From positions 248,001 through 312,000 of the forward strand of contig CATLPD010000001.1 in the NCBI GenBank assembly GCA_950054485.1: a stretch of 64,000 bases of DNA, given 5' to 3'. This document shows positions 10,346 through 18,537 of this stretch, piece after piece. This DNA comes from an uncultured Alphaproteobacteria bacterium (GTDB lineage: Bacteria > Pseudomonadota > Alphaproteobacteria > Micavibrionales > CSBR16-224). The translations under genes were made by a program, and so were the position numbers. The stretch's first letter is position 1; the number at the start of each line of letters is the position of its first letter. The notes under the pieces were generated by a model that ran no database searches, was not told the origin of the DNA, and saw only the letters and a list, made by a program, of their open reading frames with translations.

Positions 10346-10924
10346 ATGGCTAGAAAAGACGACAATCTGGATCTTGATGAAATCATGAACGAATTAAAAG
10401 CACGTTCAGATGGTACATGGGTTGAACCTAAGGTAAAACCAAGGCCAGAGCCTGTGCGCACACAACCCGCCAAAGCCGAAAAAGCCAAGCCCGTAAAGAC
10501 TAAAAAGAAACGCGGACTTTTAAGCCGCCTGCTTATTAACAAATTTACCGTGGGTCTGACCGCTATTAGCGCCGTTGTCGGATACGGTTACGGCGTCGGC
10601 GATAATGTCATCAACAATTCAGAAGAAATCAGCATGGAAACACTGAAAGAAGCGGCGACAGACCCTGGCAATGCCTATGCCGAAGCTTATAAAGATATTG
10701 CCGTGCCGGCCTATGATAATTTGATCGCGCCCAGCTTTGATTGGCTCTATGAAACGACCGTTTCAGCCTTCAATGACTCAGCGGATAATACAAACAATGC
10801 GGAAAATAATGCAGAAGCTCCGGCCCCAACAGCCGCGCCTGCACCTGCACCCGAACCTGAAACAGCGCCTGCACCTGCGCCACGCGCACCGACATTACCT
10901 GCGCTGACACCACCGGGGGCATAA
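10346..10924 (+). CDS. Unknown single-pass membrane protein with Pro/Ala-rich tail
   Basis: 192 residues, not recognised. It begins MARKDDNLDLDEIMNELKAR, continues with a Lys/Pro-rich stretch (residues 27-58), one hydrophobic segment (FTVGLTAISAVVGYGYGVG), a short folded-looking part, and a tail made of Ala-Pro repeats (APAPAPEPETAPAPAPRAP). GGAG precedes the ATG by a good distance. The Ala-Pro tail could span the periplasm. It ends 8 bases before mutM and may be co-transcribed with it. Confidence 0.78.
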   Translation: MARKDDNLDLDEIMNELKARSDGTWVEPKVKPRPEPVRTQPAKAEKAKPVKTKKKRGLLSRLLINKFTVGLTAISAVVGYGYGVGDNVINNSEEISMETLKEAATDPGNAYAEAYKDIAVPAYDNLIAPSFDWLYETTVSAFNDSADNTNNAENNAEAPAPTAAPAPAPEPETAPAPAPRAPTLPALTPPGA

Positions 10925-10932
10925 TTTAACCC

Positions 10933-11775
10933 ATGCCTGAATTACCCGAGGTTGAAACCGTTGTCCGGGGGCTGAAAAAGCCCCTGACAGGACACGTGAT
11001 TTCAAAGGCTGATATCAGACGTAAAAATCTGCGCTATCCATTCCCCAAAGGCCTTGCAAAAGACATAGAAGGTGCAAGCGTTCGCAATATTTCACGCCGT
11101 GCAAAATATATTCTAATCGATCTGTCTAACGATAAAACACTGATCATCCACCTCGGCATGTCGGGGCGCATGACGGTTTTTGATAGCAGACAAGACAGCT
11201 ATCAGAAACACGATCATTTCGTACTGCGCTTTGATAACAACAGCGAGGCTGTGTTAAACGATGCCCGACGATTTGGTATTGTTGATATCTGTGATACCGA
11301 CAATCTGGATGCGCATAAGTTTTTTGCCCATCTTGGGCCTGAACCTCTATCAAATCACTTCAGCCCCGCATATTTGCAGGAAAAACTACTGGCACGCAAA
11401 ACCCCGATCAAAGTCGCATTGCTGGACCAAAAACTTGTGGTTGGTGTTGGTAATATCTATGCCTCCGAGGCCCTGTTTGACAGTCAAATCGACCCGACAC
11501 GCCCCGCAAACAGCTTGAACAAACCTGAAATCAACCGTCTTGTTCCCGCCATCAGACGCGTTCTGGAGGCCGCCATCAAAGCCGGCGGGTCCAGCCTGCG
11601 TGACTATGTTCAGGCGAATGGCGAGCTGGGATATTTTCAGCATAATTGGGCCGTCTATAATAAAAAGGGGCAACCCTGCCCCGGCTGCACGTGTGATCCG
11701 TTCATGACGGGTGGTATTCAGAAAATTACACAGGGCGGTCGCTCAACCTTTTATTGCCCGCAAAAGCAAAATTAA
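10933..11775 (+). CDS. mutM: Formamidopyrimidine-DNA glycosylase (Fpg) with an altered zinc finger
   Basis: Base-excision repair enzyme that removes 8-oxoguanine and cleaves the abasic site. The catalytic N-terminus PELPEVETVVRGL (Pro2, Glu3), the IHLGMSGRM strand with the lysine preceding it, and the H2TH signature VGVGNIYASEALF are all present. The C-terminal zinc finger is odd. It reads CPGC, then 22 residues instead of the usual 16, then CPQKQ, where the family has CPxCQ. The last zinc-ligand cysteine is replaced by lysine, and an extra Cys sits two residues after the first pair. Catalysis should be intact; DNA binding through a metal-bound finger is doubtful. Confidence 0.95.
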   Translation: MPELPEVETVVRGLKKPLTGHVISKADIRRKNLRYPFPKGLAKDIEGASVRNISRRAKYILIDLSNDKTLIIHLGMSGRMTVFDSRQDSYQKHDHFVLRFDNNSEAVLNDARRFGIVDICDTDNLDAHKFFAHLGPEPLSNHFSPAYLQEKLLARKTPIKVALLDQKLVVGVGNIYASEALFDSQIDPTRPANSLNKPEINRLVPAIRRVLEAAIKAGGSSLRDYVQANGELGYFQHNWAVYNKKGQPCPGCTCDPFMTGGIQKITQGGRSTFYCPQKQN

Positions 11776-11788
11776 GTACATATAATAT

Positions 11789-12169
11789 ATGATATTTTTA
11801 CGCATATGCATTTTTTGCCTGCTGATCGGCTGCGCCCATCTATCCATGGCAGCAACAGACCCTGTTATTCGGCCGGCTTTTTCAGTTGTTATGCCCGATC
11901 TGCCGATAATGCCGGGCATGACCGAAGACAGCGAAGCCGCCATCGTTTTCGACAAAGCCGAGGGACGCATCATTGAAACCCGTGCCATCGGCGCCGTTCC
12001 GCTACATGTGATTGAAAATTTCTACGTGCGTGCTCTACCGGCGCTCGGTTGGCAGCGTACCCAACAGGGCGAATATATCCGTAAAGATGAAAAGCTGGCC
12101 TTTACCATTACCAAAGATCAAAATGCCAGCATTCTGATTTTTTCAATCCAACCGACAAAAGATAATTAA
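11789..12169 (+). CDS. Small exported protein of unknown function
   Basis: 126 residues with a clear Sec signal peptide (IFLRICIFCLLIGCAHLSMA, cut after AMA is likely; the inner LLIGC could alternatively be a lipobox). The mature part holds FSVVMPDLPIMPGM, AIVFDKAEGRIIE and FYVRALPALGWQR, which look like a conserved periplasmic domain; I cannot name the family. It sits between mutM and an enoyl-CoA hydratase with a 1-base gap to the latter. Confidence 0.8.
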   Translation: MIFLRICIFCLLIGCAHLSMAATDPVIRPAFSVVMPDLPIMPGMTEDSEAAIVFDKAEGRIIETRAIGAVPLHVIENFYVRALPALGWQRTQQGEYIRKDEKLAFTITKDQNASILIFSIQPTKDN

Positions 12170-12170
12170 A

Positions 12171-12950
12171 ATGACACAATTCAGCCATATTCAATTACAA
12201 ACCGAAAATAACATTACAACGATCACGCTTGACCGGCCCAAGGTTTTAAATGCTCTTTCGACACCCCTGATGGAGGAATTGATAATCGCCATCACAAAAG
12301 CCGAAAAAGATGATCAAACGCGTGTGATCGTCATTACCGGCAGTGAAAAAGCCTTTGCCGCCGGTGCGGATATCGAAGAAATGCAAAGCAAAAACTTTAG
12401 CGATATGCAGAGCAATAACATATATGGCCGCCTGCAAGATGCCTTTGCAGCCTGCCGCAAGCCTGTCATTGCCGCCGTTTCAGGTTATGCGTTGGGCGGC
12501 GGATGTGAATTGGTGATGATGTGCGATTTCGTTCTGGCTTCGGAAAGCGCAAAATTCGGCCAGCCCGAGGTTAAACTGGGTACCCTGCCCGGCATTGGCG
12601 GATCACAGCGCCTGACAAAACTGGTCGGACGATCCAAAGCCATGGAAATCTGCCTGACGGGACGTTTTATAGATGCGGCAGAGGCCGAACGCATCGGCCT
12701 TATCGCCCGCATTCTGCCTGCGGACAGCTTTTTGGATGATGTTTATAAAATCGCAGGTGAAATTGCAGGTTATTCCCTGTCGGCCACACGCATGATTAAA
12801 CAGGCCGTACATTTCGCAGAAAGCGCCCCGCTGGATCAGGGACTCGCCTTTGAACGCGGGTTATTCTATGCCAGTTTTTCAACCGAAGACCAAAAAGAAG
12901 GTATGAAAGCCTTTCTGGAAAAACGCGAGCCGGACTTCAAAGACAAATAG
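12171..12950 (+). CDS. Enoyl-CoA hydratase
   Basis: Crotonase-superfamily enzyme that hydrates 2-enoyl-CoA in beta-oxidation; cytoplasmic, 259 residues (typical length). Both catalytic glutamates of true hydratases are present: one in GYALGGGCEL (oxyanion-hole loop, about residues 104-113), the other in GQPEVKLGTLPGIGGSQRL. The CoA-binding loop AFAAGADIEEM is also there. It follows the small exported protein by one base, so the two share a transcript. Confidence 0.94.
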   Translation: MTQFSHIQLQTENNITTITLDRPKVLNALSTPLMEELIIAITKAEKDDQTRVIVITGSEKAFAAGADIEEMQSKNFSDMQSNNIYGRLQDAFAACRKPVIAAVSGYALGGGCELVMMCDFVLASESAKFGQPEVKLGTLPGIGGSQRLTKLVGRSKAMEICLTGRFIDAAEAERIGLIARILPADSFLDDVYKIAGEIAGYSLSATRMIKQAVHFAESAPLDQGLAFERGLFYASFSTEDQKEGMKAFLEKREPDFKDK

Positions 12951-12986
12951 CGACATAAATAAATAGGGCGCTTTGGCATAAAATGC

Positions 12987-13015
12987 TTGACATCGGGGGC
13001 GATCAGGCCTACTTA
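12987..13015 (+). promoter_or_regulatory. Probable sigma-70 promoter of rpsT
   Basis: A perfect -35 TTGACA (12987-12992), 17 bases, then TACTTA (13010-13015), 44 bases before the rpsT start. The -10 is weak, as is common for ribosomal-protein promoters under stringent control. Confidence 0.5.
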
Positions 13016-13058
13016 TGGGGCAAATTGGATACGAATCTAAAAAGTAAGGATTATAAAA

Positions 13059-13322
13059 ATGGCAAATCACCATTCAGCAAAAGTCAGAACACGCCGTAAC
13101 GAACGTCGTCGCCAGATCAACAAAAGCCGCGTTTCACGCATTCGTACACATGTACGTAAAGTTGAAGAGGCTATCGAATCAGGTGACCAAAAAGTAGCTG
13201 CAGAAGCGATGAAAAAAGCACAACCTGAAATGCAGCGCGGTGTTTCAAAAGGCGTTATGCACAAGAACACAGTTTCAAGAAAAATTTCACGTTTGGTTGC
13301 CCGCATCAAAGCGCTTGGCTAA
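13059..13322 (+). CDS. rpsT: 30S ribosomal protein S20
   Basis: 87 residues, Lys/Arg-rich primary 16S rRNA-binding protein. Diagnostic features are the [21 protein letters not shown]-terminus and the helical hairpin ending in [24 protein letters not shown] precedes the ATG. It stands alone with its own promoter and terminator, upstream of dnaA, a conserved proteobacterial neighbourhood. Confidence 0.99.
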   Translation: MANHHSAKVRTRRNERRRQINKSRVSRIRTHVRKVEEAIESGDQKVAAEAMKKAQPEMQRGVSKGVMHKNTVSRKISRLVARIKALG

Positions 13323-13347
13323 GCCACTCTTTTTTAATAAAGATTTT

Positions 13348-13386
13348 AAAAACCAGCCTAAAGTATAAAGGCTGGTTTTTTATTTT
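13348..13386 (+). terminator. Rho-independent terminator after rpsT
   Basis: A 12-bp stem (AAAAACCAGCCT at 13348-13359 with its complement at 13369-13380), a 9-base loop and a T-rich tail. Confidence 0.93.
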
Positions 13387-13783
13387 TGTTTATTTTCAAA
13401 GCCTTACCATGCACCCTATCCATAAGCGTGAAAGAATATTGTTTTTTTTATTTTTTCCAATTTGAATCATTGAACCCAAATGCGAATCCCTGTAGGTTCA
13501 TATCTGTTGTGGACATGAGTTACGGTTTTTTCGATCTACCGATTTTTTATTCGGTTTTTGATCACCTCCGTCTCATATCAGTGTCAGGGGACTGACACAA
13601 TTTATCGAAAGTAAATTTGACTTTAACACGCCGCTTGCGTGAACGGTTGAATTATGTCCGGATTTCATATCCGGAAAAGCGAAGTAGTATGGCCCCTTGT
13701 CCTATTCCGGACAAATTTCAATGGGGCGGAGTTAAATAACGCAGCCTGTTTGTGCCGCGTACAAATATCGGGGTTAATATTTG
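13387..13783 (+). promoter_or_regulatory. Long dnaA leader region with three short dyads
   Basis: No credible gene lies in these 397 bases. There is a T-rich block near 13440-13460 and three inverted repeats: GTGTCAG-GGGA-CTGACAC (13581-13598), TCCGGAT-N5-ATCCGGA (13657-13675) and TTGTCC-N6-GGACAA (about 13698-13715). The second and third share GTCCGGA/TCCGGAC, so one regulator could bind both. I looked for DnaA boxes (TTATCCACA) and found only poor matches (for example near 13507-13515 and 13418-13426), so an oriC here is not supported. Confidence 0.5.
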
Positions 13784-15205
13784 ATGCAAGATGCATTTGA
13801 AAAAACTAAGGATGTTTTAAAGTCGAACGAAGAGACATCCGGCATTTCTCAAAAAGACGATTACGATCAAAACTGGAACAAGGTTATTGCCTTGTTGGAA
13901 AAAGAAATCGGCACGACTGCCGTTAAAAACTGGCTGCACCCTCTGGTTTTCATTTCAGCCAAAAATCACACACTAACACTATCGGCACCGACACGCTTTC
14001 TGGCGAACTGGATTCGTTCGCACTATGCTGATGCGATCCGCCGCCTGTGGGGACAGAATGTTGCCCCGATCCACACGATCGATATCGAAATCGATGCTGC
14101 CGCAGCGGCTGATTCTCCTGCCAACCAGGATACGCCAAAAGTTGAAAAGCCTGCCGCTGTTTCCGAAAATGCGGATTATTTCGGTGCACGCCTGGACCCA
14201 CGCATGACCTTTGAAGGGTTTGTTGTCGGCCCTGCGAACGAACTGGCCTTTGCCGCTGCAAAACGTGTTGCTGAAAACGATGTTGCGGTATTCAATCCGC
14301 TGTTCTTCTATGGCGGTGTCGGAATCGGTAAAACCCATTTGATGCACGCGATCGGTTGGGAAATTCAAAACCGCGCGCCTGAAAAGAATGTTGTTTATCT
14401 GTCTGCGGAAAAATTCATGTATCATTTCGTCCGCGCGCTGAAGCAAAACGACATGGTTGCGTTCAAAGATGCTTTTCGCAATGTTGATGTTTTAATGATC
14501 GATGATGTGCAATTCATCAGCGGCAAGAAATCGACACAACAGGAATTCATCCATACTTTTAATGCGCTGCTTGATCAGGGTAAACAAATCGTCATTTCTG
14601 CCGATAAAAACCCGGCTGAACTGGCCGCCTTGGATGAACGTTTGAAATCACGCCTTGGCGGTGGATTATCTGTGGATATCCAGCCGGCCGACTTTGATTT
14701 GCGCCGCCGGATTCTGGCAAAAAAGCTAGATATAGCTGAAAAAACCATCCCTGATGACGTCGTTGACTATCTGGCTGAAAAAATATCCACAAATGTGCGT
14801 GAATTGGAAGGGGCGCTGAACCGCATTCTGGCCCACGCCGATTTGATGGGACGCCCTGTCACATTGGATGGCACACAGACCATTCTGGGCGATTTATTCC
14901 GCGCACATGACCGTAAAATCACAATTGATGATATTCAAAAGGCCGTGGCCGAATTCTATAACATCAAACTGAGTGATATGTCATCATCACGTCGCCAGCG
15001 TGCTGTAGCCCGCCCGCGTCAGATCGCAATGTATCTGGCAAAACAAATGACACCGACATCCCTGCCGCAAATCGGCCAGCAGTTCGGCGGGCGCGATCAT
15101 ACAACGGTCATGCATGCTGTGAAAAAGGTTGGTGAGCTGATTGTCGAGGATGCCTGCATCGCCGAAGATATCAGCCGTATCGAAAAATCACTGAAGTCGA
15201 TTTAA
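13784..15205 (+). CDS. dnaA: Chromosomal replication initiator protein DnaA
   Basis: AAA+ ATPase that opens the replication origin and also regulates transcription. Domain order: N-terminal helicase-loading domain I (WNKVIALLEKEIG ... NWLHPL), a variable Ala/Pro-rich linker, domain III with Walker A GGVGIGKTHL (about residue 176) and Walker B LMIDDVQF (about 236), and domain IV with the DNA-binding signature FGGRDHTTVMHAV. Length 473 is normal. A TTG at 13781 lies one codon upstream in frame; I chose the ATG. It converges on flgL with a 14-base gap. Confidence 0.98.
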   Translation: MQDAFEKTKDVLKSNEETSGISQKDDYDQNWNKVIALLEKEIGTTAVKNWLHPLVFISAKNHTLTLSAPTRFLANWIRSHYADAIRRLWGQNVAPIHTIDIEIDAAAAADSPANQDTPKVEKPAAVSENADYFGARLDPRMTFEGFVVGPANELAFAAAKRVAENDVAVFNPLFFYGGVGIGKTHLMHAIGWEIQNRAPEKNVVYLSAEKFMYHFVRALKQNDMVAFKDAFRNVDVLMIDDVQFISGKKSTQQEFIHTFNALLDQGKQIVISADKNPAELAALDERLKSRLGGGLSVDIQPADFDLRRRILAKKLDIAEKTIPDDVVDYLAEKISTNVRELEGALNRILAHADLMGRPVTLDGTQTILGDLFRAHDRKITIDDIQKAVAEFYNIKLSDMSSSRRQRAVARPRQIAMYLAKQMTPTSLPQIGQQFGGRDHTTVMHAVKKVGELIVEDACIAEDISRIEKSLKSI

Positions 15206-15219
15206 TTTAAATCCGGGAA

Positions 15220-16230
15220 TTACAGATAATTCACGAGCGAGAGCTGCGCCATAATGTTGCTGGCTTCGTAGGATGCTGTCATCTGCGTTTGCAGCGCCTG
15301 AATATTGATCACAACATCTGTGGTATCCACATTTTCTGTCTCAGCGATCAATGTATCTGTCATGCCTTTTTCAACAATATGCTGTTCCTGCACATTATTC
15401 AAAAGCGCGAATTCCGCGCTGAGGCGATAGCTGGAACCCTGCATTGATTTCGACCCGCCCGCAACCAGGTTTTTGTTATAATTTAATATCTGGTGGAATT
15501 CGGATTCGGTTCCGATATCAACGGCAGCATCGGGAAATTTTAGGGCCTCGGCCAATGCCATACCTTTCAACATATCCTTAAAGCCCTGTTCATTGGCCAT
15601 GACGGTATAATCAACATCAACATTATCATCAACGCGGGTTGTCACCTTACCGGCGGCAGTCAGTTGCGGGGCAAAACCCAGATCAAGGTCCGACATCGCC
15701 TCGACATTTGCAATCAATTGATCAGCTGTTTGTGTACCGTTCAGCCAATCTGTGACCTCCTGATTCATGCGGTTGCGTAAATTCTGCAGGTTTTCCATCG
15801 GCTCCAGTTCAGCCGCGGTCCCTGAAAAGATAAAACGGTCACCGTCCTTGGTATTCAAAAGATCTTCGAAAAAGCGAAGGTTCGCTTGCGCAACGTTATT
15901 AATGTTATCGATCTCAACTTCCCCTTCGGTCGTCTGGATAACGATAACATCCTGCACCTGTTTGCCCAGCGTGCGCATCTTTTCAACCGAGTTCAAAACC
16001 ATATTCATACGCGTATCAACACGTTTGATATTTTCCTGATAGCGGTTCAGCTTCATGGATTCCCCGCGCAGGTCCTGCACGCGGATTGCCTGTGCACCAA
16101 ACCCGCTGAAGGTATCGTGCTTTTTCTGCGTTGCCAGCTGGCGCTGGAGTTCCTGAAACTGGAAATTCATCGATTTCAGACGCGTGATCTGCGATGTTGT
16201 CTTTCCGACGAGTGAACTTGTAAATACCAT
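15220..16230 (-). CDS. flgL: Flagellar hook-associated protein FlgL (HAP3)
   Basis: 336 residues, flagellin-like junction protein between hook and filament, exported by the flagellar type III apparatus. The ends are flagellin-type coiled-coil helices: SSLVGKTTSQITRLKSMNFQ at the start and QMTASYEASNIMAQLSLVNYL at the end. The middle contains FFEDLLNTKDGDRFIFSGT, the HAP3-like motif. It follows flgK by 15 bases and should be transcribed with it from the sigma-54 promoter at 18406-18421. Confidence 0.9.
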   Translation of the reverse strand: MVFTSSLVGKTTSQITRLKSMNFQFQELQRQLATQKKHDTFSGFGAQAIRVQDLRGESMKLNRYQENIKRVDTRMNMVLNSVEKMRTLGKQVQDVIVIQTTEGEVEIDNINNVAQANLRFFEDLLNTKDGDRFIFSGTAAELEPMENLQNLRNRMNQEVTDWLNGTQTADQLIANVEAMSDLDLGFAPQLTAAGKVTTRVDDNVDVDYTVMANEQGFKDMLKGMALAEALKFPDAAVDIGTESEFHQILNYNKNLVAGGSKSMQGSSYRLSAEFALLNNVQEQHIVEKGMTDTLIAETENVDTTDVVINIQALQTQMTASYEASNIMAQLSLVNYL

Positions 16231-16245
16231 TTTAAATGCCTTTCA

Positions 16246-18366
16246 TTAGAAAGAATTAATTAAATCATCAAACTGTTCTTCGGCAGATTGAATAAGACGG
16301 GTCACAGCCGTATAGGCTGTCTGGAAACGGATCAGGTTGCTCAGCTCCTCGTCAATATCAACGCCGGTATCGCTGAGGATGCGTTCATTCAGCGTATTGA
16401 AATATGTTTCTTCGCGGATAGTGCGCTCTTCGGCCAGTGCGTGTTCTTCCGCGTGGAAAGACACCATCGAGCGCGAAAATTTATCCAAAGACAGCGATCC
16501 TGTCAGTTCCGTATCAATATCACCATCGGGACCCAGATTTTGCGAACGGAATGCCGTATGGGCAACACCTGCCGTATACATACCCAGCGCCTGTACGGGT
16601 GATCCACGCCCATCAACCAGGTTCAATTCACCATGGTTTACGCCATTTGCATCCAGCGATTGAATGAATAAAAATCCGTTAGCATCCAGCGACGCGGTTA
16701 CACCGTCAATCGCATTTAAATCTGCCAGCAATTCGGTTGACGTATCTGTCGGGTCAATCGCGACCGTGACAGGGGACTGGCGTCCGACCTGAACGGTAAA
16801 GCTTGGGTTTTGTGCCGCAACGGTACCGAAATCATGACCTAGGGCGGCAATACCTGCCGCGCCCAATGAGACATCAGCAATGGTAACATCAGCTTGTGCT
16901 TCAAAAACCAACTGGCCCAAACCGTTCAAACGGGCTGTGCCCGGTCCCAAAGCGGCATTGATATTATTCACAAGATCGTTTGCCGTATCACCCGCGTTAA
17001 TCGTAATGACAGACGGACCACCGCCGACATCAACGCTGAACTGGCTGCCGGCCGGAAGGTTCGGGTCCGCATCCAATGTTGCCAGATCTGTCAGGTCGAT
17101 ATCGCCCACGACCTGATTATATTGTGTCAGACCTGCCGCGGCAAAAATGGTACCGGCAGAAAGATCCACATCGCCGACCGATTCAAAATGCTGATAATCA
17201 CCAAAAGTAAATTCAAGAATGCGGTCAATAACCGTATTGCCGCCCAACTGGACAGCTTCGCCGTTTGTACCCTCGCGTACCAGATGCGGATCATCAATCA
17301 GGGCCTGATTGACACGCATGTCGCGCGAGAAACCGACATAATCAACCGCTGCCGGCGGGGCAACGTTTTGCGGAACATTACCGCTTTGATCCACGAACAA
17401 ATCCAATCCCTGCTGTGAAAAACGCAAGGCTGTTTTCTGTGCCAATTCATCCAGTTGCGCCTGATATTGCGGGAATGTTTCATCACGCAATTCCAGTAAA
17501 GCTTCTATTTTTCCGCCCAGCTCTTCGGCCGTCAGGTCAATATTTGCCGATGCGGCTGTCAGACCACCTGCGCCTTGCAATTGTAAAACCGCCTGGTTGC
17601 TGTTGCCGTATGATGATTCAACGCCAAGGGGGATCGGGTTGAAAACCAGTTGGCGCGGTGATTTATCCAGTAGCGTAATCCCGTCATCTGTAATAATGTT
17701 AATCTGGTCATTTTCAGTGTTATAGAATTTAATGTCCATATATTGCGACAGCTCTTTCATCGCCTCGTCGCGTTTATCCATTAGATTTGCGGTTGAACGA
17801 CCACTTGAAAACTGGCTATTAATATTGACATTGATATCATGCAGGTTTTCGATCAGCGCGTTTACACGTTCGACCGTCACTTTTAATTCGGCCTGTGCGT
17901 CATTGCGCAAATCTGTCAGTGTGCTCGACATGTCGTTGAATTTCGCCGCTGTCGATCTGGCGCTGGCCAAAACGGTACGAAGAACGCCAAGGTCCTCGGG
18001 TGTGACCGTCAGTTCGGTAAAGGCATCATTCAAACGCTGTAATTCTGATGATATGGCGTTTTCGGATTCAGATGATCCGTGGAACGCCTGCAGGCGGCTT
18101 AAAAAGTCCTCGCGCGTCGCATAGAATTGTGTACGGCTGTTCTGGTCAAACATATCGCGTATCAAAGTCATATCAACCTTACGGATGATTTCATTCAGTT
18201 TGATACCGAAACCTTCACCCTGTTGGGTGACACGTGTTTCTTGCGGCAAAGTTTTCCGGGTGTAGCCCGGCGTCGATGCGTTTGCGATGTTATCCGCGAT
18301 CACATTGATAGAGCTTTGAGCTGCTTTCAGCCCTGATAAAGCGTTGCCTAACGTAGATATTGCCAT
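16246..18366 (-). CDS. flgK: Flagellar hook-associated protein FlgK (HAP1)
   Basis: 706 residues, hook-filament junction protein. The N-terminal rod/hook signature SSINVIADNIANASTPGYTR and the C-terminal helix LIRFQTAYTAVTRLIQSAEE are present; the middle is a long beta-rich region with repeat-like stretches (DxxPxFTVQVGxxxPVTV). The frame can start at 18402, but the sigma-54 promoter at 18406-18421 predicts transcription from about 18395, inside that extension, so the ATG at 18366 with AGGAAAAG upstream must be the start. Confidence 0.95.
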   Translation of the reverse strand: MAISTLGNALSGLKAAQSSINVIADNIANASTPGYTRKTLPQETRVTQQGEGFGIKLNEIIRKVDMTLIRDMFDQNSRTQFYATREDFLSRLQAFHGSSESENAISSELQRLNDAFTELTVTPEDLGVLRTVLASARSTAAKFNDMSSTLTDLRNDAQAELKVTVERVNALIENLHDINVNINSQFSSGRSTANLMDKRDEAMKELSQYMDIKFYNTENDQINIITDDGITLLDKSPRQLVFNPIPLGVESSYGNSNQAVLQLQGAGGLTAASANIDLTAEELGGKIEALLELRDETFPQYQAQLDELAQKTALRFSQQGLDLFVDQSGNVPQNVAPPAAVDYVGFSRDMRVNQALIDDPHLVREGTNGEAVQLGGNTVIDRILEFTFGDYQHFESVGDVDLSAGTIFAAAGLTQYNQVVGDIDLTDLATLDADPNLPAGSQFSVDVGGGPSVITINAGDTANDLVNNINAALGPGTARLNGLGQLVFEAQADVTIADVSLGAAGIAALGHDFGTVAAQNPSFTVQVGRQSPVTVAIDPTDTSTELLADLNAIDGVTASLDANGFLFIQSLDANGVNHGELNLVDGRGSPVQALGMYTAGVAHTAFRSQNLGPDGDIDTELTGSLSLDKFSRSMVSFHAEEHALAEERTIREETYFNTLNERILSDTGVDIDEELSNLIRFQTAYTAVTRLIQSAEEQFDDLINSF

Positions 18367-18405
18367 TTCGACTTTTCCTGTCGTTAATCCTTCACGGTTC
18401 ATATT

Positions 18406-18421
18406 TGCAAAACCCGTGCCA
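18406..18421 (-). promoter_or_regulatory. Sigma-54 promoter of flgK-flgL
   Basis: On the minus strand: TGGCACGGGTTTTGCA, a full match to TGGCACG-N4-TTGCA with the exact GG-N10-GC spacing. The predicted start of transcription near 18395 gives a leader of about 30 bases before flgK. Regulation by RpoN with an FlbD-like enhancer protein is inferred. Confidence 0.92.
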
Positions 18422-18537
18422 GTTTGATTTTCAGAAAAATTGCGAAAAATATTGTTTTTTAATTATTTGGAGTTATCCTTATTAAATGTACGCCTAAAAA
18501 CGTACGGGGTAGGCACAATTCTATAAAAATCGCATAT

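Noticed and set aside
13386-13595. Short plus-strand frame in the rpsT-dnaA gap
   Set aside because: It begins in the rpsT terminator, is Phe/Tyr-rich from T-runs, and overlaps the dyads.
13387-13783. Replication origin next to dnaA
   Set aside because: No convincing DnaA boxes. In many alphaproteobacteria oriC is elsewhere, so I list it only as a leader region.
18481-18537. Sigma-54 promoter for the dot/icm operon
   Set aside because: AGGCACAATT near 18511 lacks the -12 element and correct spacing.
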